Of a DNA stretch of 64,000 bases, positions 1-8,404 are shown one piece after another; the first letter of the stretch is position 1, and the number at the start of each line of letters is the position of its first letter. The stretch lies in contig DIYP01000006.1 in the NCBI GenBank assembly GCA_002427735.1, forward strand, positions 124,001 to 188,000, in the 5' to 3' direction. Source of the DNA: Flavobacteriales bacterium UBA6051. GTDB lineage: Bacteria > Bacteroidota > Bacteroidia > Flavobacteriales_D > Crocinitomicaceae. The notes beneath the pieces were generated by a model that saw only the letters and a program-made list of their open reading frames with translations, had not been told where the DNA came from and did no database searches. Made by a program: the position numbers and the translations under genes.

Positions 1-1158
1 TTTCTTCTGATAATGATGGTGAAGAGGAGCCATTAAGAATACACGGCGGCCTTCTCCGAACTTTTTCTTGGTGTACTTAAACCATCCAACTTGTATCATT
101 ACCGATACATTTTCAATGATGAATACACCACAGAGAATAGGAATCAATAATTCTTTTCGAATGGCAATCGCAAATACAGCGATAATTCCCCCAATTGCTA
201 GGCTTCCAGTGTCTCCCATGAATACTTGGGCAGGAAATGAGTTGTACCAAAGGAAGCCAATACAGGCACCGACGAATGCTGAAATGAAGATGACCATTTC
301 TTCTGCCCCCGGTATGTACATCACGTCCAGATAGTCTGCAAAATGAACGTTGGTCGATACGTAGGCGAGAATGGCTAAAGAAATACCTATGATAGCCGAT
401 GTGCCTGTGGCCAGTCCGTCGAGTCCATCTGTAAGATTTGCACCATTTGAGATGAAGACAACAATTACGATTACGACGGGAATAAAGAGCAGCCAGCCCC
501 ATGTTCCCATCCAGTCTCCTACGAGCCAGTTGTAATTGAACTCATTGTTTTTGATGAATGGAATTGTAGTTGTCATGTCATCCGTTTCGATCCATTTTGA
601 TTCAATAGTATCGTCCTCATCGACGTGCATTTTAGTAACAAAAGTTTCTCCTGGCTGAAGTGTATAATTGGCGTCTACTTTTTTGTGAACCACCACATCA
701 GGGTGGAAGTAAAGGATGCATCCAACGATGATTCCAACCCCAACTTGTCCTACTACTTTAAACTTTCCGGCAAGTCCGGCTTTGTTCTTTTTGAATACTT
801 TGATATAATCATCGATGAACCCAATTGCGCCAAGCCAAACAGTAGCAATGAGCATGGTAATCACATAGATGTTTTCGAGTCGAGCAAACAGTAATGTTGG
901 AATAAGGATTGCTGCCAAGATGATTAGCCCTCCCATTGTTGGGGTTCCAGCCTTTGACAATTGACCTTCAAGCCCTAGATCGCGAACGGTTTCTCCAATT
1001 TGTTGTTTTTGAAGAAGTCCTATCAGACGCTTTCCGAAAAACATGGAGACGAATAAAGACGATATCAGTGCCATGGCTGCCCGAAAGGAGATGTAGTCGA
1101 AAAGCCCAGCGCCTGGGAAGTTGAATGTATCTAAATAATCAAATAAGTAATACAGCAT
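1..1158 (-). CDS. mraY: MraY, phospho-MurNAc-pentapeptide translocase (3' end outside window)
   Basis: The inner-membrane enzyme transfers phospho-MurNAc-pentapeptide from its UDP carrier to undecaprenyl phosphate, making lipid I. The reading frame stays open for 386 codons from the ATG at 1158 to the window edge, so the last residues and the stop are missing. Visible family marks are the early PTMGG segment, an FIDDY acidic motif, the NLTDGLDGLA segment, FMGDTGSLA, and the late MAPLHHHY motif a few codons before the edge. Many hydrophobic segments fit a multi-pass protein. A hydrophilic insert between membrane segments (about residues 125-165) is longer than in E. coli, as is usual in Bacteroidota. 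The start overlaps the murE stop as TAATG, which suggests translational coupling. Confidence 0.96.
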   Translation of the reverse strand, partial: MLYYLFDYLDTFNFPGAGLFDYISFRAAMALISSLFVSMFFGKRLIGLLQKQQIGETVRDLGLEGQLSKAGTPTMGGLIILAAILIPTLLFARLENIYVITMLIATVWLGAIGFIDDYIKVFKKNKAGLAGKFKVVGQVGVGIIVGCILYFHPDVVVHKKVDANYTLQPGETFVTKMHVDEDDTIESKWIETDDMTTTIPFIKNNEFNYNWLVGDWMGTWGWLLFIPVVIVIVVFISNGANLTDGLDGLATGTSAIIGISLAILAYVSTNVHFADYLDVMYIPGAEEMVIFISAFVGACIGFLWYNSFPAQVFMGDTGSLAIGGIIAVFAIAIRKELLIPILCGVFIIENVSVMIQVGWFKYTKKKFGEGRRVFLMAPLHHHYQKK

Positions 1159-2618
1159 TATTTATCGAGTTTTGTGAATAGTTCTTTTAATGTGGCCATG
1201 TCATCAAAGTCATGTTTAACACCTTTGATCTCCTGGTATTTTTCATGTCCTTTTCCCGCTACTAGAATGATGTCATTGCTTTCCGCCATAGACACTGCAG
1301 TTTTTATCGCTTGTTCTCGGTCAATGATGGATAGCGTCTTTTTAAAGTGCGTCCCATCGACACCAGTCATCATGTCTTCAATGATAGTGTTAGGGTCTTC
1401 CGACCTTGGGTTGTCTGAAGTCAAGATTACTTTGTCGGAAAGATTGCAGGCGATTGATGCCATTTCCGGGCGTTTTGTCTTGTCTCTATCTCCGCCGCAT
1501 CCGACTACCGTGAATACTGTTTCGTTCTTGGTTCGGATGTTTTCTATGGTACGCAATACATTGTCAAGTGCATCAGGTGTGTGCGCATAATCTACAATTG
1601 CCGTAATTCCTCCATTGCTACGGATATATTGAAAGCGACCGTCTACCGAGTTTAGTTGACTCAGAACTGTGAGCACTTCTGTTTCGTCGTCGCCCAGTTC
1701 TTGGCTAATAGCGAAAACTGCCAGAAGATTGTATGCGTTAAAATCACCGATCAGCTTGGTCCATAGTTCCTTACCGTTAATGGAGAGCACAAGCCCTGAG
1801 AACTGGTTTTCCAGTACTTTAGCTTTATAATCAGCCATAGACTTTAATGCATACGAGCGTTTTTTGGCTGACGTATTTTGCAGCATAACATCTCCGTTTT
1901 TATCATCCAAATTGGTCAATGCAAATGCGGCTTTCGGAAGCATATCAAAGAATGATTTCTTAACACCAATGTATTCTTTGAATGTTTTGTGATAATCGAG
2001 ATGATCGTGCGAAATGTTTGTAAATGCGCCCCCTGAAAAATGCAGGCCTGTCACTCTGTGCTGATGAACGGCATGTGAGCTGACCTCCATAAAACAATGT
2101 GAACAACCTTCTTCAACCATTTCACGCAAAAGCGCATTCAGTCGGATTGGATCTGGCGTTGTATGTGTGGAAGGTATTTCGCGATGACAAATTTTATTCA
2201 CCACTGTTGATAGTAAGCCAACCTGATATCCTAATTCCAGGTATAAGTTGTGTAGTAGGGTGGCAATAGTCGTTTTTCCATTAGTGCCTGTTACGCCGAT
2301 GAGCTTTAGTTCTTTGGACGGTTCGCCATAAAAATTATTAGCCATTATTGCTAGCGCCTTACTACTGTTATCTACTTCAATGATGTTGCAGTTTTCAGGT
2401 GCTTGTACTGGCTTTGTGACTACAATATTTGTGCAGCCAGCGTTGATGACTTGCTGAATGTAGTCATGGCCGTCATTTATTGTTCCCTCGATGGCTATAA
2501 AAACAGATGTGCTGGTTGCCGTTCGTGAATCGAACGTCAAATCCTCGATCGTTTCGTTGGTTGAACCTTTGACAGCTTTGATGGTTACACCGTATAATAT
2601 GTCTTTTAAGCTCTGCAT
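1158..2618 (-). CDS. murE: MurE, UDP-MurNAc-tripeptide synthetase (meso-diaminopimelate adding)
   Basis: This cytoplasmic Mur ligase adds the third amino acid to UDP-MurNAc-L-Ala-D-Glu using ATP. The P-loop GVTGTNGKTT lies at about residues 108-117, followed by the central ligase domain and the C-terminal domain with DNPR at 402-405. DNPR is the recognised signature for meso-diaminopimelate rather than lysine, so the peptidoglycan is predicted to be of the DAP type. The length of 486 residues is normal. The gene lies 1 nt after ftsI and shares TAATG with mraY, inside the dcw operon. Confidence 0.97.
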   Translation of the reverse strand: MQSLKDILYGVTIKAVKGSTNETIEDLTFDSRTATSTSVFIAIEGTINDGHDYIQQVINAGCTNIVVTKPVQAPENCNIIEVDNSSKALAIMANNFYGEPSKELKLIGVTGTNGKTTIATLLHNLYLELGYQVGLLSTVVNKICHREIPSTHTTPDPIRLNALLREMVEEGCSHCFMEVSSHAVHQHRVTGLHFSGGAFTNISHDHLDYHKTFKEYIGVKKSFFDMLPKAAFALTNLDDKNGDVMLQNTSAKKRSYALKSMADYKAKVLENQFSGLVLSINGKELWTKLIGDFNAYNLLAVFAISQELGDDETEVLTVLSQLNSVDGRFQYIRSNGGITAIVDYAHTPDALDNVLRTIENIRTKNETVFTVVGCGGDRDKTKRPEMASIACNLSDKVILTSDNPRSEDPNTIIEDMMTGVDGTHFKKTLSIIDREQAIKTAVSMAESNDIILVAGKGHEKYQEIKGVKHDFDDMATLKELFTKLDK

Positions 2619-2619
2619 T

Positions 2620-4737
2620 TTATTTTAATGTCAGGACAACAGTAACGCCGTTTTGTGCTGATGTTCCTGGTTTAATTGATTGTTTTATAACTGTTCCAAA
2701 TCCTTCGAGTCTTGCTGACATGCCTGTATTTTCGATGAGGTAAACAGCGTCTCTTGCTGTCATTCCGCGAACGTCTGGGACTTTATCTTTTTCTGTAGAT
2801 CTTGGTTTTATCTGGATACCTGTCTGTCCGGTTTGTGTACTTACCCACTTTTCATTGGTTGTTGAGTTAAAGGGGACTTTCAAAGCCTTGTATGCAGATA
2901 GAATATCGTAGCGATTTCCCGCTTTTGAAACAGGAATGTCTTTTTTGGTGTTTCGGCCTTCATTTACTGGGTCGTGGTATTGAAGACTTGAAGCATATAC
3001 TTTGTTGGCAATGGCAGTAAAGACAGTACCTGATACCACTGCTCCATAGATTTCCTCAGTAGGGGCCGATACCACAACTATGCAAGAGTAGATTGGGTTG
3101 TCAGCGGGGAAGTATCCTGCAAAGGATGCCAGGTATTTTTTTTCTCCTGCCTCTCCGTATTGAGCATTGTCATTTAGAATGAGTGCGGTACCTGTTTTTC
3201 CGGCAATATCGAAGTAAGCAGATTGAAGGTTGTGTCCGGTCCCTCTTTTAACTACTCCTTCCAGACAGGTTTGAAGATCACCAAGTGTTTTTTGAGAGCA
3301 GATTTGATCATTCACAACAATTGGAGGGAAAGACTTGATGAGCTCATTTCCGCGTCTTATCTCTTGGACAAATTGTGGCTTTACAAATGTTCCGTTGTTG
3401 GCCACAGCATTATAGAATGCCAATGTTTGAAGTGGTGTTTGCTGTACTTCGTAACCAATTGCCATCCAGGGTAAAGAGATGCCAGACCAATTTGGTGATC
3501 CTGGTTCGTAAAGTGTTGGTTGAGGTTCACCACTAAGGCTAATTCCAAGAGAATCTCCCAGTCCAAATGATTTAAGTCGGTTTACATAGCGCTCAGGTTC
3601 ATTTTTGTATGCGTCATTTACTATTTGTGCAAAAACATTGGATGATTTTTCGAATGCCTTTTGAATACTGATCATTCCATAACCAATCCCATGGTTGGAG
3701 TCGCGCTGCTTGTGCCCGTAGAAAGTGTAGACTCCTTTTGCATTGACAATATCGGAGATAGTTACTTTCTCATCCTCTAACAACGCCATTAGAGAGGCAA
3801 GTTTGAAAGTGGAGCCGGGAACTTCACGAGTACCGATAGCATGATTGTAGCTTTCGCTGTAATTACCTTCGCTATCGCGTGAAAGATTAACAATGGCTTT
3901 GATGTAACCGGTCCTTACGTCCATCACGATAACGCATCCATTTCGTGCTTTTTGTGTTTGGAGCTGTCTGAGGAGTTCTGTATGTGCAACTTCCTGGATT
4001 TCTTTATCGATAGTTGTTACAATATTGGCGCCTTCAACAGCTTCTTTTGTTACTTGTCCGGTTTTTTTCCAGCCGTTGGAGAGTTTCTGTTCAATTTCTT
4101 CCCCTTTTGTACCGCGAAGGTACTCGTCAAATGCACCTTCAATTCCTAGTTTTAACCAGCGATCCCTAACATCATCATACTTTACATAACCCAATGTTCT
4201 TTTCAGTAATTCGCCATGTGGACGTTTTCGAATAATCGTTTCTTCATTATCAATGATTCCGCCTTTTAATCGACCTTTCTCGAAGATGGGCATCTGTCGA
4301 AGGAGTTTACGTTCAGCGTTTGTTACACGTTTTTTAATGAGTAAGTAACGAACACTATCAGCGCGAGCTTCTCTTATGTAGTTTTCATACTCATGGGCTG
4401 TTTTTGAGGGGTACATGGCTGCAAGTTCTTTGCAGAGGTTGGAGATTTCTTTATCGAAAAGTTCTTGCTTGACCACCACTGGGTCCATGTGGATATCGTA
4501 AAACGATACAGAAGTCACGAGTGGTGTGTAATTAGCGTCTAGGATTTGTCCGCGGCGAGGCGTTTTTTCTACCGTTCTGGTTGCCATTTTTTCTTGACCA
4601 TCACTTGAAGTTTCAAATGTATTGGTGCCGTCATCAAGCTGAATAGTGACCGTCTTGATTAGAACAATAAGCATGAGAATGACAAACCCGAAGTAAATCA
4701 GGTAAGCTCTCCAGTATATGTCTTTTTTGTCGCTCAT
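2620..4737 (-). CDS. ftsI: FtsI/PBP3-type septal transpeptidase with PASTA domain
   Basis: A class B penicillin-binding protein that cross-links septal peptidoglycan. One N-terminal membrane helix (about 9-32) is followed by the PBP dimerisation region and the transpeptidase domain. The catalytic serine is in STFK (309-312), with SSN at 365-367 and KTGT at 514-517. A single PASTA domain occupies about 652-705. PASTA domains are usual on the Bacteroidota FtsI but absent from the E. coli protein. The 705 residues fit this. The start codon overlaps the end of the ftsL-like gene by 4 bp (ATGA), consistent with coupled translation of division proteins. Confidence 0.95.
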   Translation of the reverse strand: MSDKKDIYWRAYLIYFGFVILMLIVLIKTVTIQLDDGTNTFETSSDGQEKMATRTVEKTPRRGQILDANYTPLVTSVSFYDIHMDPVVVKQELFDKEISNLCKELAAMYPSKTAHEYENYIREARADSVRYLLIKKRVTNAERKLLRQMPIFEKGRLKGGIIDNEETIIRKRPHGELLKRTLGYVKYDDVRDRWLKLGIEGAFDEYLRGTKGEEIEQKLSNGWKKTGQVTKEAVEGANIVTTIDKEIQEVAHTELLRQLQTQKARNGCVIVMDVRTGYIKAIVNLSRDSEGNYSESYNHAIGTREVPGSTFKLASLMALLEDEKVTISDIVNAKGVYTFYGHKQRDSNHGIGYGMISIQKAFEKSSNVFAQIVNDAYKNEPERYVNRLKSFGLGDSLGISLSGEPQPTLYEPGSPNWSGISLPWMAIGYEVQQTPLQTLAFYNAVANNGTFVKPQFVQEIRRGNELIKSFPPIVVNDQICSQKTLGDLQTCLEGVVKRGTGHNLQSAYFDIAGKTGTALILNDNAQYGEAGEKKYLASFAGYFPADNPIYSCIVVVSAPTEEIYGAVVSGTVFTAIANKVYASSLQYHDPVNEGRNTKKDIPVSKAGNRYDILSAYKALKVPFNSTTNEKWVSTQTGQTGIQIKPRSTEKDKVPDVRGMTARDAVYLIENTGMSARLEGFGTVIKQSIKPGTSAQNGVTVVLTLK

Positions 4738-5159
4738 TGCTCCTTTTTCTCAATACGGATCACCTTCGTTGGGTTTACCGTTTCTTTTAGCCCTGTAGAT
4801 TCTAGCCGTTCGATTAGCTCTGTTCTACGCGTTAATTCTTCAAGCTTAGCTTTTGACTCGAAGTAATCCGAGGTGATTTCGTCCAGTTCTTTTTGTGTTG
4901 TCAGTACCTCATTCGATAATTGTTTTCCGTAATATCCTTTACCAACAATGAGTGTTAGAAGGAGCATCACGAAAAAGATGAAACTGAGGTTGTTAATGAT
5001 GAATTCGCGTGTAAGGAAATCACCATTAAGTATCTGAACAAAAGCATTGGGTTTGTTCGATTTGGGTTTTTTGGTTTTTCTTTTCTTTTTCTTTTCTTTT
5101 TTTTCTTCGGCAGCCTTTTTCTCATCCAGCTGCGCTTTGTCTAAGAATTCATTCTCCAT
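4734..5159 (-). CDS. ftsL: FtsL-like division protein
   Basis: A small bitopic membrane protein between rsmH and ftsI, the canonical ftsL position. The first 35 or so residues are very rich in lysine and glutamate. One hydrophobic helix lies at about 54-75, followed by a periplasmic segment (about 85-125) with heptad-like spacing that could form the coiled coil used for FtsB/FtsQ contact. Sequence identity in this family is very low, so the call rests mainly on position, size (141 residues) and topology. It overlaps rsmH by 11 bp and ftsI by 4 bp. Confidence 0.8.
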   Translation of the reverse strand: MENEFLDKAQLDEKKAAEEKKEKKKKRKTKKPKSNKPNAFVQILNGDFLTREFIINNLSFIFFVMLLLTLIVGKGYYGKQLSNEVLTTQKELDEITSDYFESKAKLEELTRRTELIERLESTGLKETVNPTKVIRIEKKEQ

Positions 5160-6066
5160 TGCGTTCAGCTATTCTGAGTTTTGCACTACGTGCTCTACTA
5201 TTATTTTCTATTTCTTCTTCGTTTGCTGTTATCGGATGCCTTACGATTTCAGTAAAAGGTTTGAGGATGTTTCCGAAGAAATCCTTTTCAATTTCACCCG
5301 TAATTGACCCTCGTTTCATGTAGTTTTTTACCATTCTGTCTTCCAGCGAATGGTAGGACATTACTACAAGTCGCCCTCCTGGTTTTATGACCTTTTCGCA
5401 CTGATTTAAAAAGTCTTTCAGTACGCTCATTTCGTCGTTCACCTCTATTCTGAGCGCCTGAAACACTTGAGCGAAATACTTGTTTTCTTTTCGTTTCTGG
5501 GCGCAGTGTGCCACGGTGTCCATTAGTTCTGTGGTGGTCTGAACTTTTCCGTTTGATCTTCGAGTTAAGATGCTTCGGACAAGTTTGTGTGCATTTTGGA
5601 TTTCTCCGTAATTTCTAAAAACTCGAATCAGCTCTTCTTCTTCGTAATTGTTAATGATATCTGCCGCCGTTACTGAAATGTTTTGATTCATTCGCATGTC
5701 CAGTTCAGCTTCACCGCGAATAGAAAAACCTCTGGTGATTTCGTCAAATTGATGGGAGGACACCCCAAGGTCTGCGAGTATTCCGTCGACTTGTTGAACT
5801 CCAATTAGCCTGAGGTGATTGCTTAGGTATGCAAAATTCGCAGCGATAAAATCAAAGTTCCTTGCATTCCATGTATTTTTTGCTGCGTCTGGATCTTGAT
5901 CGAATGCTATGAGTCGCCCTTTTTCCGAAAGTCGTTCATGAATTGCGCGCGAATGTCCGCCGCCACCAAAAGTGACGTCAACATAGATTCCGTCAGGGTT
6001 GATATTGAGTCCGTCGAGACATTCCGACAGCATTACCGGTATGTGATATGCTAGATTATTCTTCAT
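5149..6066 (-). CDS. rsmH: RsmH, 16S rRNA m4C1402 methyltransferase
   Basis: An SAM-dependent methyltransferase (MraW) that modifies C1402 in the P site of 16S rRNA. The N-terminus reads YHIPVML, followed by the SAM-binding DVTFGGGGHS (about residues 30-39), FDQDPDA, and GILADLGVSSHQ. The insert domain includes the FSIRGEAELDMRM segment, and SYHSLEDR lies near the end. The ATG at 6066 is preferred over a TTG two codons upstream because it leaves the standard MKNN...YH start. It overlaps the mraZ stop by 11 bp. The length of about 305 residues is normal. Confidence 0.95.
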   Translation of the reverse strand: MKNNLAYHIPVMLSECLDGLNINPDGIYVDVTFGGGGHSRAIHERLSEKGRLIAFDQDPDAAKNTWNARNFDFIAANFAYLSNHLRLIGVQQVDGILADLGVSSHQFDEITRGFSIRGEAELDMRMNQNISVTAADIINNYEEEELIRVFRNYGEIQNAHKLVRSILTRRSNGKVQTTTELMDTVAHCAQKRKENKYFAQVFQALRIEVNDEMSVLKDFLNQCEKVIKPGGRLVVMSYHSLEDRMVKNYMKRGSITGEIEKDFFGNILKPFTEIVRHPITANEEEIENNSRARSAKLRIAERNGE

Positions 6067-6514
6067 GATCAAGGTCTCCCATTACTTCATCTGCTAAATC
6101 TGCAAAATCCGCCATGGAGCCTTCGATCATTTCGAAGTACTTCGCTTTGTCCCAAATTTCAATGCGATCATTGTACGCGATAAGCATCGCTTCTTGCTTT
6201 AGCCCAACCCGTTCCATATGTGCAACAGGGATGAGTGCACGACCGGCTTTATCCAAGCTAACCAGTTTGGCTCCCTGGTGAAAAAGACGATAGAACATTC
6301 TGTTTTTAGGCTTGAAAAGGTTCATTTTCGAAAGCTTCTCACTGATTCGTTCCCAATCAGTTAGTGGGAATAGTGTGAGGCAGTCTTCAAAACCTTTGTT
6401 CAACATGAAATCTCGCTGACTCGCAGGGGGAAGCTGCTTCCGTAATCCGGAAGGGAACATGAAACGCCCTTTAGCGTCCAGTTTCACTTCATATTCTCCT
6501 ACTAATCCTGCCAT
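6056..6514 (-). CDS. mraZ: MraZ transcriptional regulator
   Basis: A ring-forming AbrB-fold DNA-binding protein that controls the dcw operon in which it is the first gene. The start at 6514 gives the typical opening MAGLVGEYEVKLDAKGR. A second SpoVT/AbrB-like half follows with LVSLDKAGRALIP (about 82-94). DAKGR and DKAGR are the paired loop motifs that contact DNA. An open frame extends 13 codons further upstream but without a recognisable extension. Tandem GTGGTARAAA repeats lie directly upstream and are the probable target (see the separate entries), implying autoregulation. Confidence 0.95.
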   Translation of the reverse strand: MAGLVGEYEVKLDAKGRFMFPSGLRKQLPPASQRDFMLNKGFEDCLTLFPLTDWERISEKLSKMNLFKPKNRMFYRLFHQGAKLVSLDKAGRALIPVAHMERVGLKQEAMLIAYNDRIEIWDKAKYFEMIEGSMADFADLADEVMGDLDHEE

Positions 6515-6526
6515 GACGATAGATAA

Positions 6527-6563
6527 GTGGTAAAAATAATCGATTTCTACCACTTTTTACCAC
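6527..6563 (-). promoter_or_regulatory. Probable MraZ operator and mraZ promoter
   Basis: Three copies of a 10-bp element GTGGTARAAA are seen. Two lie in perfect tandem on the minus strand (6563-6554 and 6553-6544) and one is inverted on the plus strand (6527-6536). The inverted copy contains TATTTTTA on the minus strand (6538-6531), a TAnnTTTG-like -7 box about 16 nt before the mraZ ATG. The tandem copies fall where the -33 element would be. Known MraZ proteins bind short G-rich direct repeats with a 10-bp period. Recognition of this exact sequence is inference. Confidence 0.7.
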
Positions 6564-6669
6564 CAGATTTCCTGTTGTTGATAAGTATAAACGTATGTTT
6601 TTGAAAAAGGTTGCAAATGTTATTGATAAAATCCCAATAAATAAAGGCTTTAAGCTGTATTTAATTAGA

Positions 6670-6689
6670 GTGGTAGAAAGTGGTAAATT
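6670..6689 (+). promoter_or_regulatory. Second GTGGTA tandem repeat pair
   Basis: Another tandem 10-bp pair, GTGGTAGAAA then GTGGTAAATT, lies on the plus strand about 105 bp upstream of the mraZ-proximal cluster. It has the same unit and the same period. It could be a distal MraZ site that helps looping, or could affect the divergent EamA gene. Confidence 0.55.
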
Positions 6690-6739
6690 AATTTTTAAAT
6701 GTTGAAAACTATTCAGTTGTTCACAATTTTTTCTTTCGG

Positions 6740-6770
6740 TTGTTCAGGGTGTTTTTAAAGTGTACTTTTG
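6740..6770 (+). promoter_or_regulatory. Promoter of the EamA gene
   Basis: TACTTTTG at 6763-6770 matches the Bacteroidota -7 consensus TAnnTTTG. TTG at 6740-6742 stands 20 nt upstream as a -33 element. The -7 box ends 4 nt before the GTG at 6775, so the transcript is predicted to be leaderless or nearly so. Confidence 0.6.
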
Positions 6771-6774
6771 GCGA

Positions 6775-7683
6775 GTGTCGAATGAGTCAAAAAGTTGGGT
6801 TTATTTAGTAGTACTGTCCGCTATTTGGGGAAGCTCATTCATCTTGATGAAAAAGGCCATGTATACGGACGATGGCCAGGATATTTTTTCCCATCAACAG
6901 GTAGCGGCCATGCGGATGGTGATTGCTGCAGTTGTTTTGTTGCCCTTTGCTATCCGCGGGTTGAGACAAATTCAGTCGTTTAAGGAGTTTTTATTATTGG
7001 GAATTGTAGGAGCATGTGGAAACTTTATTCCCTCGTTTCTTTTTACCTACGCTGAAACAGGTATTTCCTCTGGGTATGCAGGAATGCTCAATAGTTTTAC
7101 GCCAATTTTTGCTTTGATTATTGGTTTTGTTGTTTTTAGTCAACGCTTGTCAAAGATTCAGGTCTTGGGAGTATTTATTGGTACTGTAGGTGTCGTTTTA
7201 TTGATGGTGGCCGGAAAAGACTTGTCGCTTTCTGGTGGCTGGTCGCATATTTTGGCAATCGTAATTGCTACTTTTTGTTACGCTATAAGTTTGAATACTA
7301 TCAAGCATACATTACAGAAATTTAAGAGTTTTGAAATTACGTCATTGTCCTTTATGATTATTCTCTTGCCGAGCTGTATAATTGCTTTGTATCATTCAGT
7401 CCCGGAAGCAATTCAAGTAAAACAGCACGCTATGGAGGGGCTAGTCTTTTTGTTTGTCTTGAGTATAGTGGGGACAGCTTTTGCCGTTATCATTTTCAAT
7501 AAACTGGTAACGATTTCTTCTGTCCTTTTTGCAAGCAGTGTTACCTATCTTATTCCGGTTTTTGCAATTTTAATTGGGTTGTATTATGGTGAGGAAATCA
7601 ATGTTTATCAGATTGGCTCAATGGTGATTGTTTTTGCCGGGATTTTTGTAGCGAATTACCTTCCCAAGGTGCTCAAAAAATAA
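6775..7683 (+). CDS. EamA/DMT-family membrane exporter
   Basis: A drug/metabolite transporter superfamily protein with ten predicted membrane helices arranged as two EamA repeats. The first helix carries the hallmark AIWGSSFILMK (about residues 11-21), and the second repeat begins near residue 150. The substrate cannot be told from sequence; relatives export amino acids or other small metabolites. The frame is open from a GTG at 6760, but that lies over the -7 box, so GTG at 6775 (MSNESKSW...) is preferred. The gene is transcribed divergently from mraZ, with about 260 bp between starts. Confidence 0.85.
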   Translation: MSNESKSWVYLVVLSAIWGSSFILMKKAMYTDDGQDIFSHQQVAAMRMVIAAVVLLPFAIRGLRQIQSFKEFLLLGIVGACGNFIPSFLFTYAETGISSGYAGMLNSFTPIFALIIGFVVFSQRLSKIQVLGVFIGTVGVVLLMVAGKDLSLSGGWSHILAIVIATFCYAISLNTIKHTLQKFKSFEITSLSFMIILLPSCIIALYHSVPEAIQVKQHAMEGLVFLFVLSIVGTAFAVIIFNKLVTISSVLFASSVTYLIPVFAILIGLYYGEEINVYQIGSMVIVFAGIFVANYLPKVLKK

Positions 7684-7762
7684 CAATAGACTTGTAAAGA
7701 TCAGTTGTAATTAGATGTGTGATGCTTAGTTGCGCTGATTCTTTCCCTCTATTTTTAAGTCT

Positions 7763-8257
7763 ATGAAGCGACTTGCCTTATTCATTTTACTGTCTTTTTT
7801 AAATGGTGTAACTTTCGGTCAGGATCATACATTGATGGAGCGAACTCCGGAATGGGTGCGTTCAGTTATTACAAAATCCGAAATCATGAAGAACTACGAG
7901 GTTCTAGAGGATGTTAACCCTTTTTATCTTGAGGCTGATTTCAATGGGGATGAGTTGGTCGATATTGTCTTCTTTGTTAGGCATAAAACTGAGAAGAAAA
8001 AGGGGGTGGCTATTGTGAATCGTGGTTCTAATAATGTCTATATTCTCGGTGCAGGTAAAGATATTGGCTTAGGAACAGATATTTCATGGTGCTCCAACTG
8101 GTTTATATACCGCGATAAGTGGGTCTACAACTTTAAGGATAAAAAGAAAAAGTTTATGCTGCGATTACCAGGTATTGAAATAGTGAAATCAGAGAAAACG
8201 TCCAGTGTTATTTATTGGGATCGTCGCAGATATAAGACGTATATAAAACATATTTGA
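7763..8257 (+). CDS. Small secreted protein, function unknown
   Basis: A 164-residue protein with a signal peptide (about 1-19, ending FGQ). One segment, DFNGDELVDIVFF (about 54-66), resembles the calcium-binding D-x-N/D-x-D loop of FG-GAP/VCBS or EF-type repeats, but only a single copy is present. The C-terminal third is rich in lysine and aromatic residues. No catalytic motif was recognised. A TATTTTTA box at 7750-7757 ends 5 nt before the ATG. The gene stands alone between EamA and rplU. Confidence 0.7.
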   Translation: MKRLALFILLSFLNGVTFGQDHTLMERTPEWVRSVITKSEIMKNYEVLEDVNPFYLEADFNGDELVDIVFFVRHKTEKKKGVAIVNRGSNNVYILGAGKDIGLGTDISWCSNWFIYRDKWVYNFKDKKKKFMLRLPGIEIVKSEKTSSVIYWDRRRYKTYIKHI

Positions 8258-8333
8258 GAATTTTCAGTTCCTTTCTCGGTTAGATTCATGTCAACAGGTC
8301 TTAACAGGTCGTTTCGAAATATTCCTTTGAACG

Positions 8334-8363
8334 TTGTATTGTTAATAAAAAAGTCTATCTTTG
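8334..8363 (+). promoter_or_regulatory. rplU-rpmA promoter
   Basis: TTG at 8334-8336, a 19-nt spacer, and TATCTTTG at 8356-8363 form an excellent Bacteroidota housekeeping promoter. The leader is about 40 nt. Just upstream, at 8291-8310, the unit AACAGGTC occurs twice with a 10-bp period. Confidence 0.7.
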
Positions 8364-8404
8364 TCGTCCGAATTTTCGGATAAAAAACACAAATAATTAG
8401 CTAT

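Noticed and set aside
1174..1590. A 138-codon plus-strand frame inside murE
   Set aside because: It lies wholly within a well-supported gene on the other strand and shows no domain.
5047..5307. A Phe-rich plus-strand frame across ftsL and rsmH
   Set aside because: It is the complement of the lysine-rich ftsL start, an artefact of composition.
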